Part shown: piece after piece, positions 8,398 to 14,769 of the stretch
Layout: the number at the start of each line of letters is the position of its first letter
Numbering within the stretch: the stretch's first letter is position 1
DNA from: Acidimicrobiales bacterium
GTDB taxonomy: Bacteria > Actinomycetota > Acidimicrobiia > Acidimicrobiales > Poriferisodalaceae
Direction: 5' to 3'
DNA: 38,247 nucleotides
Assembly (NCBI GenBank): GCA_011051915.1
Contig: DRKF01000442.1
Span: 1-38,247 of the forward strand
Made by a program: the position numbers and the translations under genes
The notes under the pieces: model-generated
The model's input: only the letters and a program-made list of their open reading frames with translations
Databases searched by the model: none
What the model was told of the DNA's origin: nothing

Positions 8398-9162
8398 CTA
8401 CCCCGGCGAACCGGTCCGTCGGTGACCGGGCGATGCGGGAGTCCGATCCCGTGACACCGGAGCCGAAGCCGGAAACCGGCGGCTGGGGTGCATTGCCATG
8501 GAGCGGGCCAGGGAGCAGGCCCGGTCCAGCTGGTGCCCGGTGACATCCCAGCTCCGGAGTTGTTCCTCCACGGCGTCGGGCCCCAGCTCCAGATCCACCA
8601 TGGTGTGGACCAGGGCCCGCAGTCGTTCCGGATTCAACCGTGGTCGTCGGGCCGGACCCCGGGGACCCTCCGCGGTCGACCGGTGGTGGATCACCCGCAG
8701 TTCGTCGGGAAGCCGTTCGACCTGCCGCCGACTCAGGTCGGGGAGCCGCCGTCTGACCTGCAGCTCGGCCGGTCGGGGCTCGCGGGCCAGCCCGAAGTCG
8801 ATCAGTCGTTGGATCGTCCGGTTCATCGGATTGTGCCTCCCCGGGCCCCAGCTGATGCCCAGGCGGCGGGCGGTGGTGGACAGATCGATGACCCCACCCT
8901 CGGGGCAGGCATCGAGATGGCGGGCCAGGTGGCGCAGCAGCAGCACCGACGAGGGCCCGATGATCCCCAGCCAGAACCTCTCGACGTAGCCGCTGCGGGG
9001 GTCGTGGCCGGAGTGGCCCGATCCCTGGTTCCACGGGGAGACCCAGATGTGGGAATCGACGGTTGGCGAGGGCCCGGGCCGCATGGGTCGGGCCCGGCCC
9101 GGGGTGTCGGAGGGGGCGGGGTTCGGGGGCGGGCCCGAGGGTGAGGTGACGGTGGTGGCCAT
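8398..9162 (-). CDS. Uncharacterised protein with winged-helix-like core
   Basis: I do not recognise this protein. The 254-residue sequence starts at the ATG at 9162, behind a strong GGAGG 7 nt upstream; an open frame continues to 9234 but lacks such a site and runs into the promoter. Residues 1-55 are rich in Pro, Ser and Gly and look disordered. Residues about 58-130 look like a compact helical domain: FWLGIIGPSSVLLLRHLARHL, then DLSTTARRLGI and NRTIQRLIDFGLA. These follow the pattern of a winged helix (a helix pair with a small residue at the turn, then a recognition-type helix and a short wing). Residues 130-200 are Arg-rich, and 175-225 are again helical. No signal peptide or membrane helix. 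It is divergent from the sirtuin gene, with a palindrome over its own predicted promoter. A DNA-binding regulator is plausible but inferred. Confidence 0.75.
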   Translation of the reverse strand: MATTVTSPSGPPPNPAPSDTPGRARPMRPGPSPTVDSHIWVSPWNQGSGHSGHDPRSGYVERFWLGIIGPSSVLLLRHLARHLDACPEGGVIDLSTTARRLGISWGPGRHNPMNRTIQRLIDFGLAREPRPAELQVRRRLPDLSRRQVERLPDELRVIHHRSTAEGPRGPARRPRLNPERLRALVHTMVDLELGPDAVEEQLRSWDVTGHQLDRACSLARSMAMHPSRRFPASAPVSRDRTPASPGHRRTGSPG

Positions 9163-9229
9163 GTGTTTCCTCCGGTTGGCGATCGGCCCGGGGGCCGGGA
9201 GCAGGATCGATACACGGGGAAGTAATGTC

Positions 9230-9244
9230 ATCATGTTTCATGAT
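9230..9244. promoter_or_regulatory. Perfect 15-bp palindrome, candidate operator
   Basis: ATCATGTTTCATGAT is a 6-3-6 perfect inverted repeat in the 160-bp divergent gap between the helix-turn-helix-like gene (minus) and the sirtuin gene (plus). It overlaps the -10 and start region of the best minus-strand promoter, the usual place for a repressor site. A related half-site, ACATGT, lies at 9263-9268. The AT-rich island from 9221 to 9270 stands out from the surrounding GC-rich DNA. The binding protein is unknown; the adjacent helix-turn-helix-like protein is the obvious guess. Confidence 0.5.
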
Positions 9245-9271
9245 ATTTCCGTACCTATTGCTACATGTCAA
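9240..9271 (-). promoter_or_regulatory. Promoter of the helix-turn-helix-like gene
   Basis: Read on the minus strand, a perfect TTGACA (-35) at 9271-9266 is followed after 17 nt by AAATAT (9248-9243), or after 20 nt by the better-matching but over-spaced TATCAT (9245-9240). Either places the start near 9233-9237 and gives a leader of roughly 70 nt ending in the GGAGG before the ATG at 9162. No comparably good promoter was seen for the sirtuin on the plus strand. Confidence 0.5.
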
Positions 9272-9322
9272 GGGGCGGGATACGGGCTGATCGCCGCTCC
9301 TCGGAGATGGGAGAATCGATTC

Positions 9323-10090
9323 ATGGCCGAGATCGAAACACCCCCACCGGAGCTGCTGGACCGGGTCCGGAACTGGATCGATGAGTCCGAGCGCATCGTC
9401 GTGCTCACGGGGGCCGGCATCTCCACCGATTCGGGTATCCCCGATTTCCGCGGCCCCAAGGGAGTGTGGACCCGGAACCCGGCGGCGGAGAAGCTCTCCA
9501 CCATCGACACCTACCTGGCCGATCCCGAGGTGAGGCGTCAGGCCTGGCGGGCCCGGCTCGACAGCCGGGCCTGGGCGGCCGAGCCCAACGCCGGCCATCG
9601 GGCCCTGGTCCGTCTGGAGAAGAGGGGCAAGCTGGCGACCCTCATCACCCAGAACATCGACGGTCTCCACCAGGACGCCGGCTCGGCCCCCGACCGGGTG
9701 ATCGAGATCCACGGCACCATGAGGGAGGTGGTCTGCATGTCGTGCAGCTACCGGGCCCCGATGCAGGAGGCCCTGGACCGGGTGCGCCGGGGCGAGGAGG
9801 ATCCCCCGTGTCCCGTGTGTGGTGGGATTCTGAAGTCGGCCACGATCAGCTTCGGCCAGAATCTGGTGGCCGCCGATCTGGTCAGGGCCGACGCCGCCGC
9901 CTCGAACTGTGATCTGATGCTGGCCATCGGGAGCACCCTGTCGGTCTATCCGGCCGCCGCCGTGGTTCCCCTGGCCCGCCGCCACGGGGCCCGCGTGGTG
10001 ATAGTCAACGGTTCACCGACGGAGATGGACTCCGTTGCCGACGTGGTTCTCCGCGGCGACATCTCCGCCATTCTGGACCGGATCATGTAG
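9323..10090 (+). CDS. Sirtuin, NAD-dependent protein deacylase
   Basis: Removes acyl groups from protein lysines using NAD, giving nicotinamide and O-acyl-ADP-ribose. The 255-residue protein has the full catalytic core: GAGIS at 30-34 and GIPDFRGP at 38-45 for NAD, TQNIDGLH at 109-116, the catalytic His130 in EIHG, a four-Cys zinc site (Cys138/Cys141 and Cys163/Cys166), and the ISFGQN and GSTLSVYP motifs. I chose the ATG at 9323, behind GGGAGA; the frame is open upstream but crosses the promoter region. It is divergent from the helix-turn-helix-like gene and converges on the CAP-domain gene. Absence of the Tyr/Arg pair of class III sirtuins was not established, so deacetylase versus desuccinylase preference is left open. 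In bacteria these enzymes commonly reactivate acetyl-CoA synthetase, but no such target lies nearby. Confidence 0.95.
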   Translation: MAEIETPPPELLDRVRNWIDESERIVVLTGAGISTDSGIPDFRGPKGVWTRNPAAEKLSTIDTYLADPEVRRQAWRARLDSRAWAAEPNAGHRALVRLEKRGKLATLITQNIDGLHQDAGSAPDRVIEIHGTMREVVCMSCSYRAPMQEALDRVRRGEEDPPCPVCGGILKSATISFGQNLVAADLVRADAAASNCDLMLAIGSTLSVYPAAAVVPLARRHGARVVIVNGSPTEMDSVADVVLRGDISAILDRIM

Positions 10091-10230
10091 AGGCTCGGCG
10101 GCAGCCGTCGACGGCGACTGTTCCGCGGAGTGGGTGTGGGGGCTCAGTGGCGGAATCCGACGGTGACTGTTCCGCGCGAGTGGCTGTGGGGGCTCAGTGG
10201 CGGAATCCGACGGCGACGATTCTGCCGGAG
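10091..10230. repeat. 50-bp tandem repeat, about 2.8 copies, over the CAP gene's 3' end
   Basis: Three successive 50-bp blocks begin near 10091, 10141 and 10191. The blocks at 10141 and 10191 share GGCTCAGTGGCGGAATCCGA exactly, with a decaying match after it; the block at 10091 is more diverged but shares CGACGGCGACTGTTCCGCG with the middle one. The third block contains the last codons (VGFRH) and TGA of the minus-strand CAP-domain gene, so the repeat copies that coding tail, stop codon included, into the region between two convergent genes. The middle block can form a hairpin (GCGGAA 10150-10155 with TTCCGC 10170-10175). No gene is in this gap. Confidence 0.8.
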
Positions 10231-11411
10231 TAGTCGAGGACGGCCGAGGGGCTGACCGGTGCATCGCCGTAGCCCATCACCGAGCCGCCGGCGGTCACCA
10301 GCCAGTACTCCATGTCCTGGGGGCTGCGGTCGGAGTGGCCGGGAGCCATTCCCACGACCCGATGGGGAAGGGGCACGGCTCCCGCCGAGCCGTTGTAGCG
10401 GGCGTTGCCGAACGTGAACACGCCGCCGTCCTCGGCCACCAGCCAGTACCCGTTGCCATCCGCTGTCGGTCCCATGTCCGTTATGGGGCTGGCCAGTTCG
10501 ATGTCGCCGGTGGAGCCGAAGAACCGGGCGTCTCCGAAGGCGAAGATGCCGCCGTCGGATGCGGCCAGCCAGTAGCCGTTGCCGGTGGGGGTGGCGGCCA
10601 TGCCGACGATGGGCCGGTTGAGGTTGATGTTGCCGGTGGAGCCGAAGAACCGGGCGTCTCCGAAGGCGAAGATGCCGCCGTCGGATGCGGCCAGCCAGTA
10701 GCCGTTGCCGGAGGGGGTCGACTCCAGGGCCACGATGGGCCGGGCCAGGGTGAGGTCTGACAGGTCACCGAACCAGGGGGCCCCACCCAGGGGTGTCACC
10801 TCACCGTTGGGTGTGACCGACCAGGCCTCCACATCGGGGCCGGGCCCGCTGGGGCCGGGGGCGACCACGGCGGGCAGGTCCGGCCCCTTGAGGAAGTTCA
10901 CCGTGACCCAGACGTCGCCGTCGGCCTCGAGGCGGGCCCCGATGCCGACCCGGTTGTAGTCCCCGAGCATGTTGGCCCGGTGGGGGGCCGAGTTCCAGAA
11001 GCCGTCGTGGAGCCACTCGGCGCTGGGGCCCCAGCCCACGTTCTCTCCGATGCGGCGCCAGTCCAGGGTGATCCTGGTCTCGACCTGGTCGGCCAGATCG
11101 GTCCGGTGGGAGATGTGACCCTGGGGTATCTGGTGGTCCGTCCACTCCAGGGCGATTTGGTCCAGGGCCGGATCCCGGGTGAGGGCGGGCAGCCCGGCCT
11201 CGACCCGCACCTCGTTCAGCCGGTCGAAGAGGTACTGCTCGGCCCCGGTGTCCCGGGGCACGGCCAGGGCGCCCACCTCGGCCCGCACCACGGGGGTGCG
11301 GGCGGGGGAGAGGGCCCCGGCGGGGGTACCACCGGACAGGGCGGGCACCAGGAGGGCAAAGATGACTGCGAGGATCTTGGGCCGCATAATCAGAGGTGAT
11401 CGGGACCCCAT
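10194..11411 (-). CDS. Secreted CAP-domain (SCP/PR1-like) protein with C-terminal 42-residue repeats
   Basis: Exported protein; biochemical role unknown. Residues 1-33 form a signal peptide (basic start MGSRSPLIMRPK, then a hydrophobic stretch ending in an Ala-rich cleavage region). Residues about 57-175 are a CAP/YkwD domain, with IGENVGWG at 121-128 and the WNSAPHRANML signature at 139-149. Residues 195-398 hold a degenerate unit and then units of 42 residues (224-265, 266-307, 308-349, plus a longer final one), each with the core GNGYWLAASDGGIFAFGDA followed by FGSTG. Such repeats are common in secreted actinobacterial proteins and look like beta-propeller blades or a beta-solenoid (inference). 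The ATG at 11411 is preceded by AAGGTGA; an internal ATG at 11387 lacks a site. Faces the MoeZ-like gene across 229 bp. Surface attachment or cell-wall association is likely, but no anchor is seen. Confidence 0.9.
   Translation of the reverse strand: MGSRSPLIMRPKILAVIFALLVPALSGGTPAGALSPARTPVVRAEVGALAVPRDTGAEQYLFDRLNEVRVEAGLPALTRDPALDQIALEWTDHQIPQGHISHRTDLADQVETRITLDWRRIGENVGWGPSAEWLHDGFWNSAPHRANMLGDYNRVGIGARLEADGDVWVTVNFLKGPDLPAVVAPGPSGPGPDVEAWSVTPNGEVTPLGGAPWFGDLSDLTLARPIVALESTPSGNGYWLAASDGGIFAFGDARFFGSTGNINLNRPIVGMAATPTGNGYWLAASDGGIFAFGDARFFGSTGDIELASPITDMGPTADGNGYWLVAEDGGVFTFGNARYNGSAGAVPLPHRVVGMAPGHSDRSPQDMEYWLVTAGGSVMGYGDAPVSPSAVLDYSGRIVAVGFRH
10365..10742 (-). repeat. 126-bp direct repeats inside the CAP-domain gene
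   Basis: Three in-frame units of 126 bp, at 10617-10742, 10491-10616 and 10365-10490, encode the 42-residue repeats. The first two are nearly identical in DNA over about 80 bp around the GYWLAASDGGIFAFGDARFFGS-encoding part; the third is diverged. High identity between neighbouring in-frame units makes gain or loss of whole units by recombination possible. Confidence 0.85.
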
Positions 11412-11574
11412 TTCGTCACCTTGAGTGAGATTTCGGCGGTATGGGGCTCATTTCGAGTCAATGAGGCTACGGAGAGTGGGATTGTCGGGCGGCCCAGCCG
11501 CCTACTGCGAGACCGGTCGGGACCCGCTCCGGCCGGGGATGGGAATTCGGCGAAGGAATATCCGACCCAACAGG

Positions 11575-11616
11575 TAGGGTTTCGGTACGGAGACGGGGAG
11601 AGGGCCGCAGCGGCCC
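11575..11616 (+). promoter_or_regulatory. Candidate promoter and leader hairpin of the MoeZ-like gene
   Basis: The 229-bp divergent gap holds TAGGGT at 11575-11580 as a plus-strand -10 candidate (start near 11587). In the predicted leader there is a perfect hairpin, GGGCCG at 11602-11607, a 3-nt loop, and CGGCCC at 11611-11616, followed by the ribosome-binding site AGGAAG before the ATG at 11641. For the minus-strand CAP gene, TAGCCT at 11469-11464 is the best -10 candidate. None has a good -35 element. Confidence 0.3.
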
Positions 11617-11640
11617 CAGAGCCACACAGGAAGTCCACCC

Positions 11641-12816
11641 ATGGCGACATTCAGAGAACTGCTGGCCCAGGCCAGGACCCAGGTCCGCGAGGTGGACACC
11701 TCCACCGTGGAGTTGACCCTGAGCGGCGAGGGAACCGTGCTGCTCGACGTCAGGGAGCCCGACGAGTTCGCCCAGGGCGCCATTCCGGGTGCCGTGCACA
11801 TACCTCGCGGTCAGCTCGAGTCCCAGGTCGAGAACCGTCTGCCCGACCACGACGCCCCGGTGGTGATCTACTGCGCCGGTGGTGTTCGCAGCGTGTTCGC
11901 CGCCCGCACCCTGGCCGAGATGGGCTACGCCGATGTCGTGTCCATGGCCGGCGGATTCGACCGTTGGAAGGACGAGGGCCGGGCGTGGACCACCCCCCGG
12001 ACCCTCGCCCCCGAGCAGAGGAACCGCTACCACCGGCATCTGCTCCTTCCCGAGGTCGGCGAGGAGGGTCAGCAGAAGCTCCTCGACGCCAAGGTCCTGC
12101 TACTCGGGGCCGGAGGCCTGGGTTCCCCGGCTGCCCTCTACCTGGCCGCCGCCGGTGTGGGAACCCTGGGAATCATCGACATGGACGTGGTCGACGCCTC
12201 GAACCTCCAGCGCCAGATCCTGCACAACACCGACCGCATCGGTACCTCGAAGGTCGAATCGGCCCGGGCCACCATCGAGCTCCTGAACCCCGACGTCGAG
12301 GTCGTCGCCTATGAGGCCCGCCTCGGGGCCGACAACATCATGGAGATCCTGTCGGGTTGGGACATCGTGGTCGACGGGGCCGACAACTTCCCCAGCCGCT
12401 ACATCCTCAACGACGCCTCGGTGAAACTGGGCATTCCGGTGGTGCACGGGTCGATCTTCCGGTTCGAGGGCCAGGTCACCGTCTTCGATCCCCGCAACGG
12501 ACCCACCTACCGCGACTACATTCCCGTCCCGCCACCGGCCGAGCTGGCCCCCAGCTGTGCCGAGGCCGGGGTTCTGGGAGTTCTTCCCGGCATCGTGGGC
12601 AGCATCCAGGCCCTGGAGGCGATCAAGCTCATCCTGGGTCTCGGCGACTCGCTGTCGGGACGGATCCTGGCCTTCGACGCCCTGGAGATGAGCTTCCGGG
12701 AGTTCCGCATCAAGCCCGACCCCGACAACGAGGTCACCTGGGAGAACCGGGAGCTGATCGAGATAGTCGAACTCGAGGACCTCTGCATGCCCCGACTCAG
12801 CCGCCCCGTCGGCTGA
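11641..12816 (+). CDS. Rhodanese-ThiF/MoeB fusion, MoeZ-like sulfur-carrier adenylyltransferase
   Basis: Activates the C-terminus of a small sulfur-carrier protein (MoaD, CysO or ThiS type) as an acyl-adenylate and helps load sulfur onto it. Residues about 5-117 are a rhodanese domain with LLDVREPDEF and the active-site Cys78 in YCAGGVRS. Residues about 125-360 are the E1-like domain: nucleotide loop LGAGGLGS at 155-162, Asp180 in IIDMD, SNLQRQ at 187-192, DGADNF at 245-250 and Cys306 in PSCAEAGVLG. The two CxxC zinc pairs of E. coli MoeB are absent, as I recall for the mycobacterial MoeZ. Mycobacterial MoeZ and human MOCS3 carry the rhodanese at the C-terminus; here it is at the N-terminus. 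Start at the ATG 11641, with AGGAAG upstream. No carrier protein gene is adjacent. Cysteine, molybdopterin or thiocarboxylate tRNA modification cannot be told apart here. Confidence 0.93.
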   Translation: MATFRELLAQARTQVREVDTSTVELTLSGEGTVLLDVREPDEFAQGAIPGAVHIPRGQLESQVENRLPDHDAPVVIYCAGGVRSVFAARTLAEMGYADVVSMAGGFDRWKDEGRAWTTPRTLAPEQRNRYHRHLLLPEVGEEGQQKLLDAKVLLLGAGGLGSPAALYLAAAGVGTLGIIDMDVVDASNLQRQILHNTDRIGTSKVESARATIELLNPDVEVVAYEARLGADNIMEILSGWDIVVDGADNFPSRYILNDASVKLGIPVVHGSIFRFEGQVTVFDPRNGPTYRDYIPVPPPAELAPSCAEAGVLGVLPGIVGSIQALEAIKLILGLGDSLSGRILAFDALEMSFREFRIKPDPDNEVTWENRELIEIVELEDLCMPRLSRPVG

Positions 12817-12838
12817 GGAAGGCCACACCGATCCTGCC

Positions 12839-12928
12839 CGCTCGGACCGGTTGGGTCCCCTGGGCCGGTGGTGTGGTGTTCGGGGTTGTCGAGGGCCGGT
12901 TGCAGTCGCTCGGACCGATCGGGTCCGA
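12839..12928. promoter_or_regulatory. Two copies of a 20-bp dyad motif upstream of the GT2 operon
   Basis: The 20-bp word at 12839-12858 (CGCTCGGACCGGTTGGGTCC) recurs at 12907-12926 with 18 of 20 bases identical. Each copy is itself an inverted repeat. In the second, TCGGACC at 12910-12916 pairs with GGTCCGA at 12922-12928 across 5 nt; in the first, GGACC pairs with GGTCC. The copies are 68 bp apart and lie upstream of the predicted -10 box at 12957. Two readings fit: paired binding sites for a regulator of the glycan operon, or intrinsic hairpins ending the MoeZ-like transcript (the first begins 22 bp after its stop codon). No T-run follows either. Confidence 0.45.
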
Positions 12929-12956
12929 TTGCCCCCCGCCGGCCCGGGCCCGGCGG

Positions 12957-12962
12957 TACCGT
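12957..12962 (+). promoter_or_regulatory. Candidate -10 box of the GT2-methyltransferase-flippase-GT4 operon
   Basis: TACCGT would start transcription near 12969 and give a leader of about 24 nt containing CAGGAGG just before the GTG at 12993. No -35 resembling TTGACA is present, but a dyad at 12910-12928 lies just upstream of where it would be, which is compatible with an activator-dependent promoter. Confidence 0.4.
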
Positions 12963-12992
12963 TCAGGAATCGGCAGAGTTCCAGGAGGCCCG

Positions 12993-13946
12993 GTGTCGGG
13001 TGAACAACGCGCGCAGATCACGGTTCTGTTACCCGCCTACAACGAGGCGGAGAATCTGCCATCGGTGATCTCGGAACTGTCAGAGGTCCTCGACGCCGAT
13101 TTCGAACGCTGGGCCATCCTCGTCGTAGATGACGGCAGCACCGACGGTACCCGGGGAGTCCTCGAGGAGATGGTGGCCCGAAACCCTCACCTCTCCTACA
13201 TCCGGCTGCGTCGGAACTTCGGTAAGTCCGAGGCCCTCCGGGTCGGTTTCGACCACATCGACTCCGAAATCGTCGTGCTCATGGACGCCGATGGCCAGGA
13301 CGATCCCCACGAGCTCAAGAAGTTGCTGGCAGAGCTGGACGAAGGCTCCGACCTGGTGACCGGTCAGAGATCCGTGCGTAACGACCGGTTCATCAAGCGC
13401 AACACCTCCAAGGTCTACAACTGGACCACATCCAAGGTCTCGGGGGTCGAGGGGCGCGACTTCAACAGCGGATTCAAGGTCATGAGGGGCGAGGTCGCCC
13501 ACTCCGTCGAGATGTACGGCGAACTCCACCGCTACATACCCGTGCTGGCCTCGTGGGCCGGCTTCCGGGTCACCGAGGTACCGGTGGAACATCGGGCCCG
13601 GCTCGGCGGTCGTTCCAAGTTCGGGCGGTCCCGTTTCTGGCGGGGCTTCCTCGATCTGGTGACCGTGAAGTTCCTCACCACCTACGAGACCCGCCCCTTC
13701 CACCTGATCGGCGGTATCGGGTTCTTCATCGGCGCGATTGGCGCTGTGCTGCTCGGGTGGATGGGCGTCGTCAAGCTGACCGGTGGCGGTATCGGCCAGA
13801 GACCGGCACTCATCATCGGTGTTCTGTGCGCGGTGGTCGCGGTCCAGTTGGTGACCGTGGGTCTGCTGGCCGAGTTGATAGTCCACCTCCGCCGCCGCCG
13901 CGACCCCGACACGATCGCCGCCACACGAGGGAGTGCCATCTCATGA
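12993..13946 (+). CDS. Family 2 glycosyltransferase, polyprenyl-phosphate sugar synthase type
   Basis: Likely moves a sugar from a nucleotide donor to polyprenyl phosphate at the cytoplasmic face, as DPM1, ArnC and GtrB-type enzymes do. The 317-residue protein has the GT-A fold signals LLPAYNEAENLP at 12-23, VVDDGSTDGT at 44-53, the metal-binding DADGQDDP at 98-105 and FNSGFKVM at about 157. Two C-terminal membrane helices follow (about 237-260 and 271-297), ending in a basic tail. The start is the GTG at 12993, behind GGAGG; the frame is open far upstream but that part overlaps the MoeZ-like gene. It is the first of four plus-strand genes; its TGA overlaps the next ATG (ATGA). The sugar donor cannot be read from sequence. 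Confidence 0.93.
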   Translation: MSGEQRAQITVLLPAYNEAENLPSVISELSEVLDADFERWAILVVDDGSTDGTRGVLEEMVARNPHLSYIRLRRNFGKSEALRVGFDHIDSEIVVLMDADGQDDPHELKKLLAELDEGSDLVTGQRSVRNDRFIKRNTSKVYNWTTSKVSGVEGRDFNSGFKVMRGEVAHSVEMYGELHRYIPVLASWAGFRVTEVPVEHRARLGGRSKFGRSRFWRGFLDLVTVKFLTTYETRPFHLIGGIGFFIGAIGAVLLGWMGVVKLTGGGIGQRPALIIGVLCAVVAVQLVTVGLLAELIVHLRRRRDPDTIAATRGSAIS

Positions 13947-14710
13947 GCGAGACGAGGGTCCGCTGGGTGCCCACGCCCAAGCATCTGCTCCGGGTGGGGT
14001 GCATCTCCGACGTCACCGCCGGCTGGACCCCGGGTTCGGTCCTGGAGATGGGCGCCGGTACCGGCGACGTCACCTCGCGCTTCGTGGAACGGGGATTCTC
14101 CTTCACGTGCTATGACATCGGTGAGGAGTCCCGCCGCCTGGTCGCCGAGAGATTCGCGAATGAGCCGGCGGTGACGGTGGTTGAGACTCTGGATGAACTG
14201 CCCGAGGGGGAGTTCGACTACCTGATGGCATTCGAGGTCCTCGAGCACGTGGTCGACGATTCCGGAGTCCTGGCCGGGTGGGTCCGACATCTCGCCCCCG
14301 GTGGTCGGGCCCTGTTCTCGGTCCCGGCCCACCAGCGCAAGTTCGACGACCAGGACCGCGTTGTCGGTCATGTGCGGCGCTACGAGCGAGACGAGCTGGC
14401 GGATCTGCTCGCTGGTGCGGGGCTCGTGGACATCGAGGTGATCAACTACGGTTTCCCCCTCGGGAACGCCACCCGTCTGGCCCAGAAACTGGGTCGAAAG
14501 GTGTCGGGTCGGACTGTCGGCGACGCCGTCGATCCCGACGAGCAGGTCGATCGCTCCGTGGACAGTGGAATCGAGACTGCCGGTTGGATGAGCCGTTTCG
14601 CCCCGATCCTGCGACCCGGGGTGTTCAAACCGTTCACGCTGGGCCAGAGATTGACCTACCGACGTGACTGGGGGGACGGCTACGTGGCCACCGGCCGTCT
14701 GCCGTCCTGA
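13943..14710 (+). CDS. Class I SAM-dependent methyltransferase
   Basis: The 255-residue protein is a Rossmann-fold methyltransferase: motif I LEMGAGTGDVTS at about 34-45, an acidic end of strand 2 in CYDIG, AFEVLEHVVDD at about 92-102 (the motif around strand 4 common in sugar, lipid and quinone methyltransferases), and LAPGGRALFSVP just after. The C-terminus carries NYGFPLGNATRLAQKLG, seen in methyltransferases of glycan clusters. The ATG at 13943 overlaps the GT2 stop codon, and GAGGGA lies upstream. Position between a polyprenyl-sugar GT2, a flippase-like protein and a GT4 suggests that it methylates a sugar or lipid head group of a surface glycolipid (inference). The acceptor is unknown. 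Confidence 0.9.
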   Translation: MSETRVRWVPTPKHLLRVGCISDVTAGWTPGSVLEMGAGTGDVTSRFVERGFSFTCYDIGEESRRLVAERFANEPAVTVVETLDELPEGEFDYLMAFEVLEHVVDDSGVLAGWVRHLAPGGRALFSVPAHQRKFDDQDRVVGHVRRYERDELADLLAGAGLVDIEVINYGFPLGNATRLAQKLGRKVSGRTVGDAVDPDEQVDRSVDSGIETAGWMSRFAPILRPGVFKPFTLGQRLTYRRDWGDGYVATGRLPS

Positions 14711-14769
14711 CGACCTCGACGGACCTCCCGCGGGGGGACGGCGAGCCCGGTCCCGGTCGGCTCAGCCGG

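Noticed and set aside
7314-8546. 410-codon minus-strand frame across pepA
   Set aside because: Antisense to a fully conserved M17 peptidase and without recognisable motifs.
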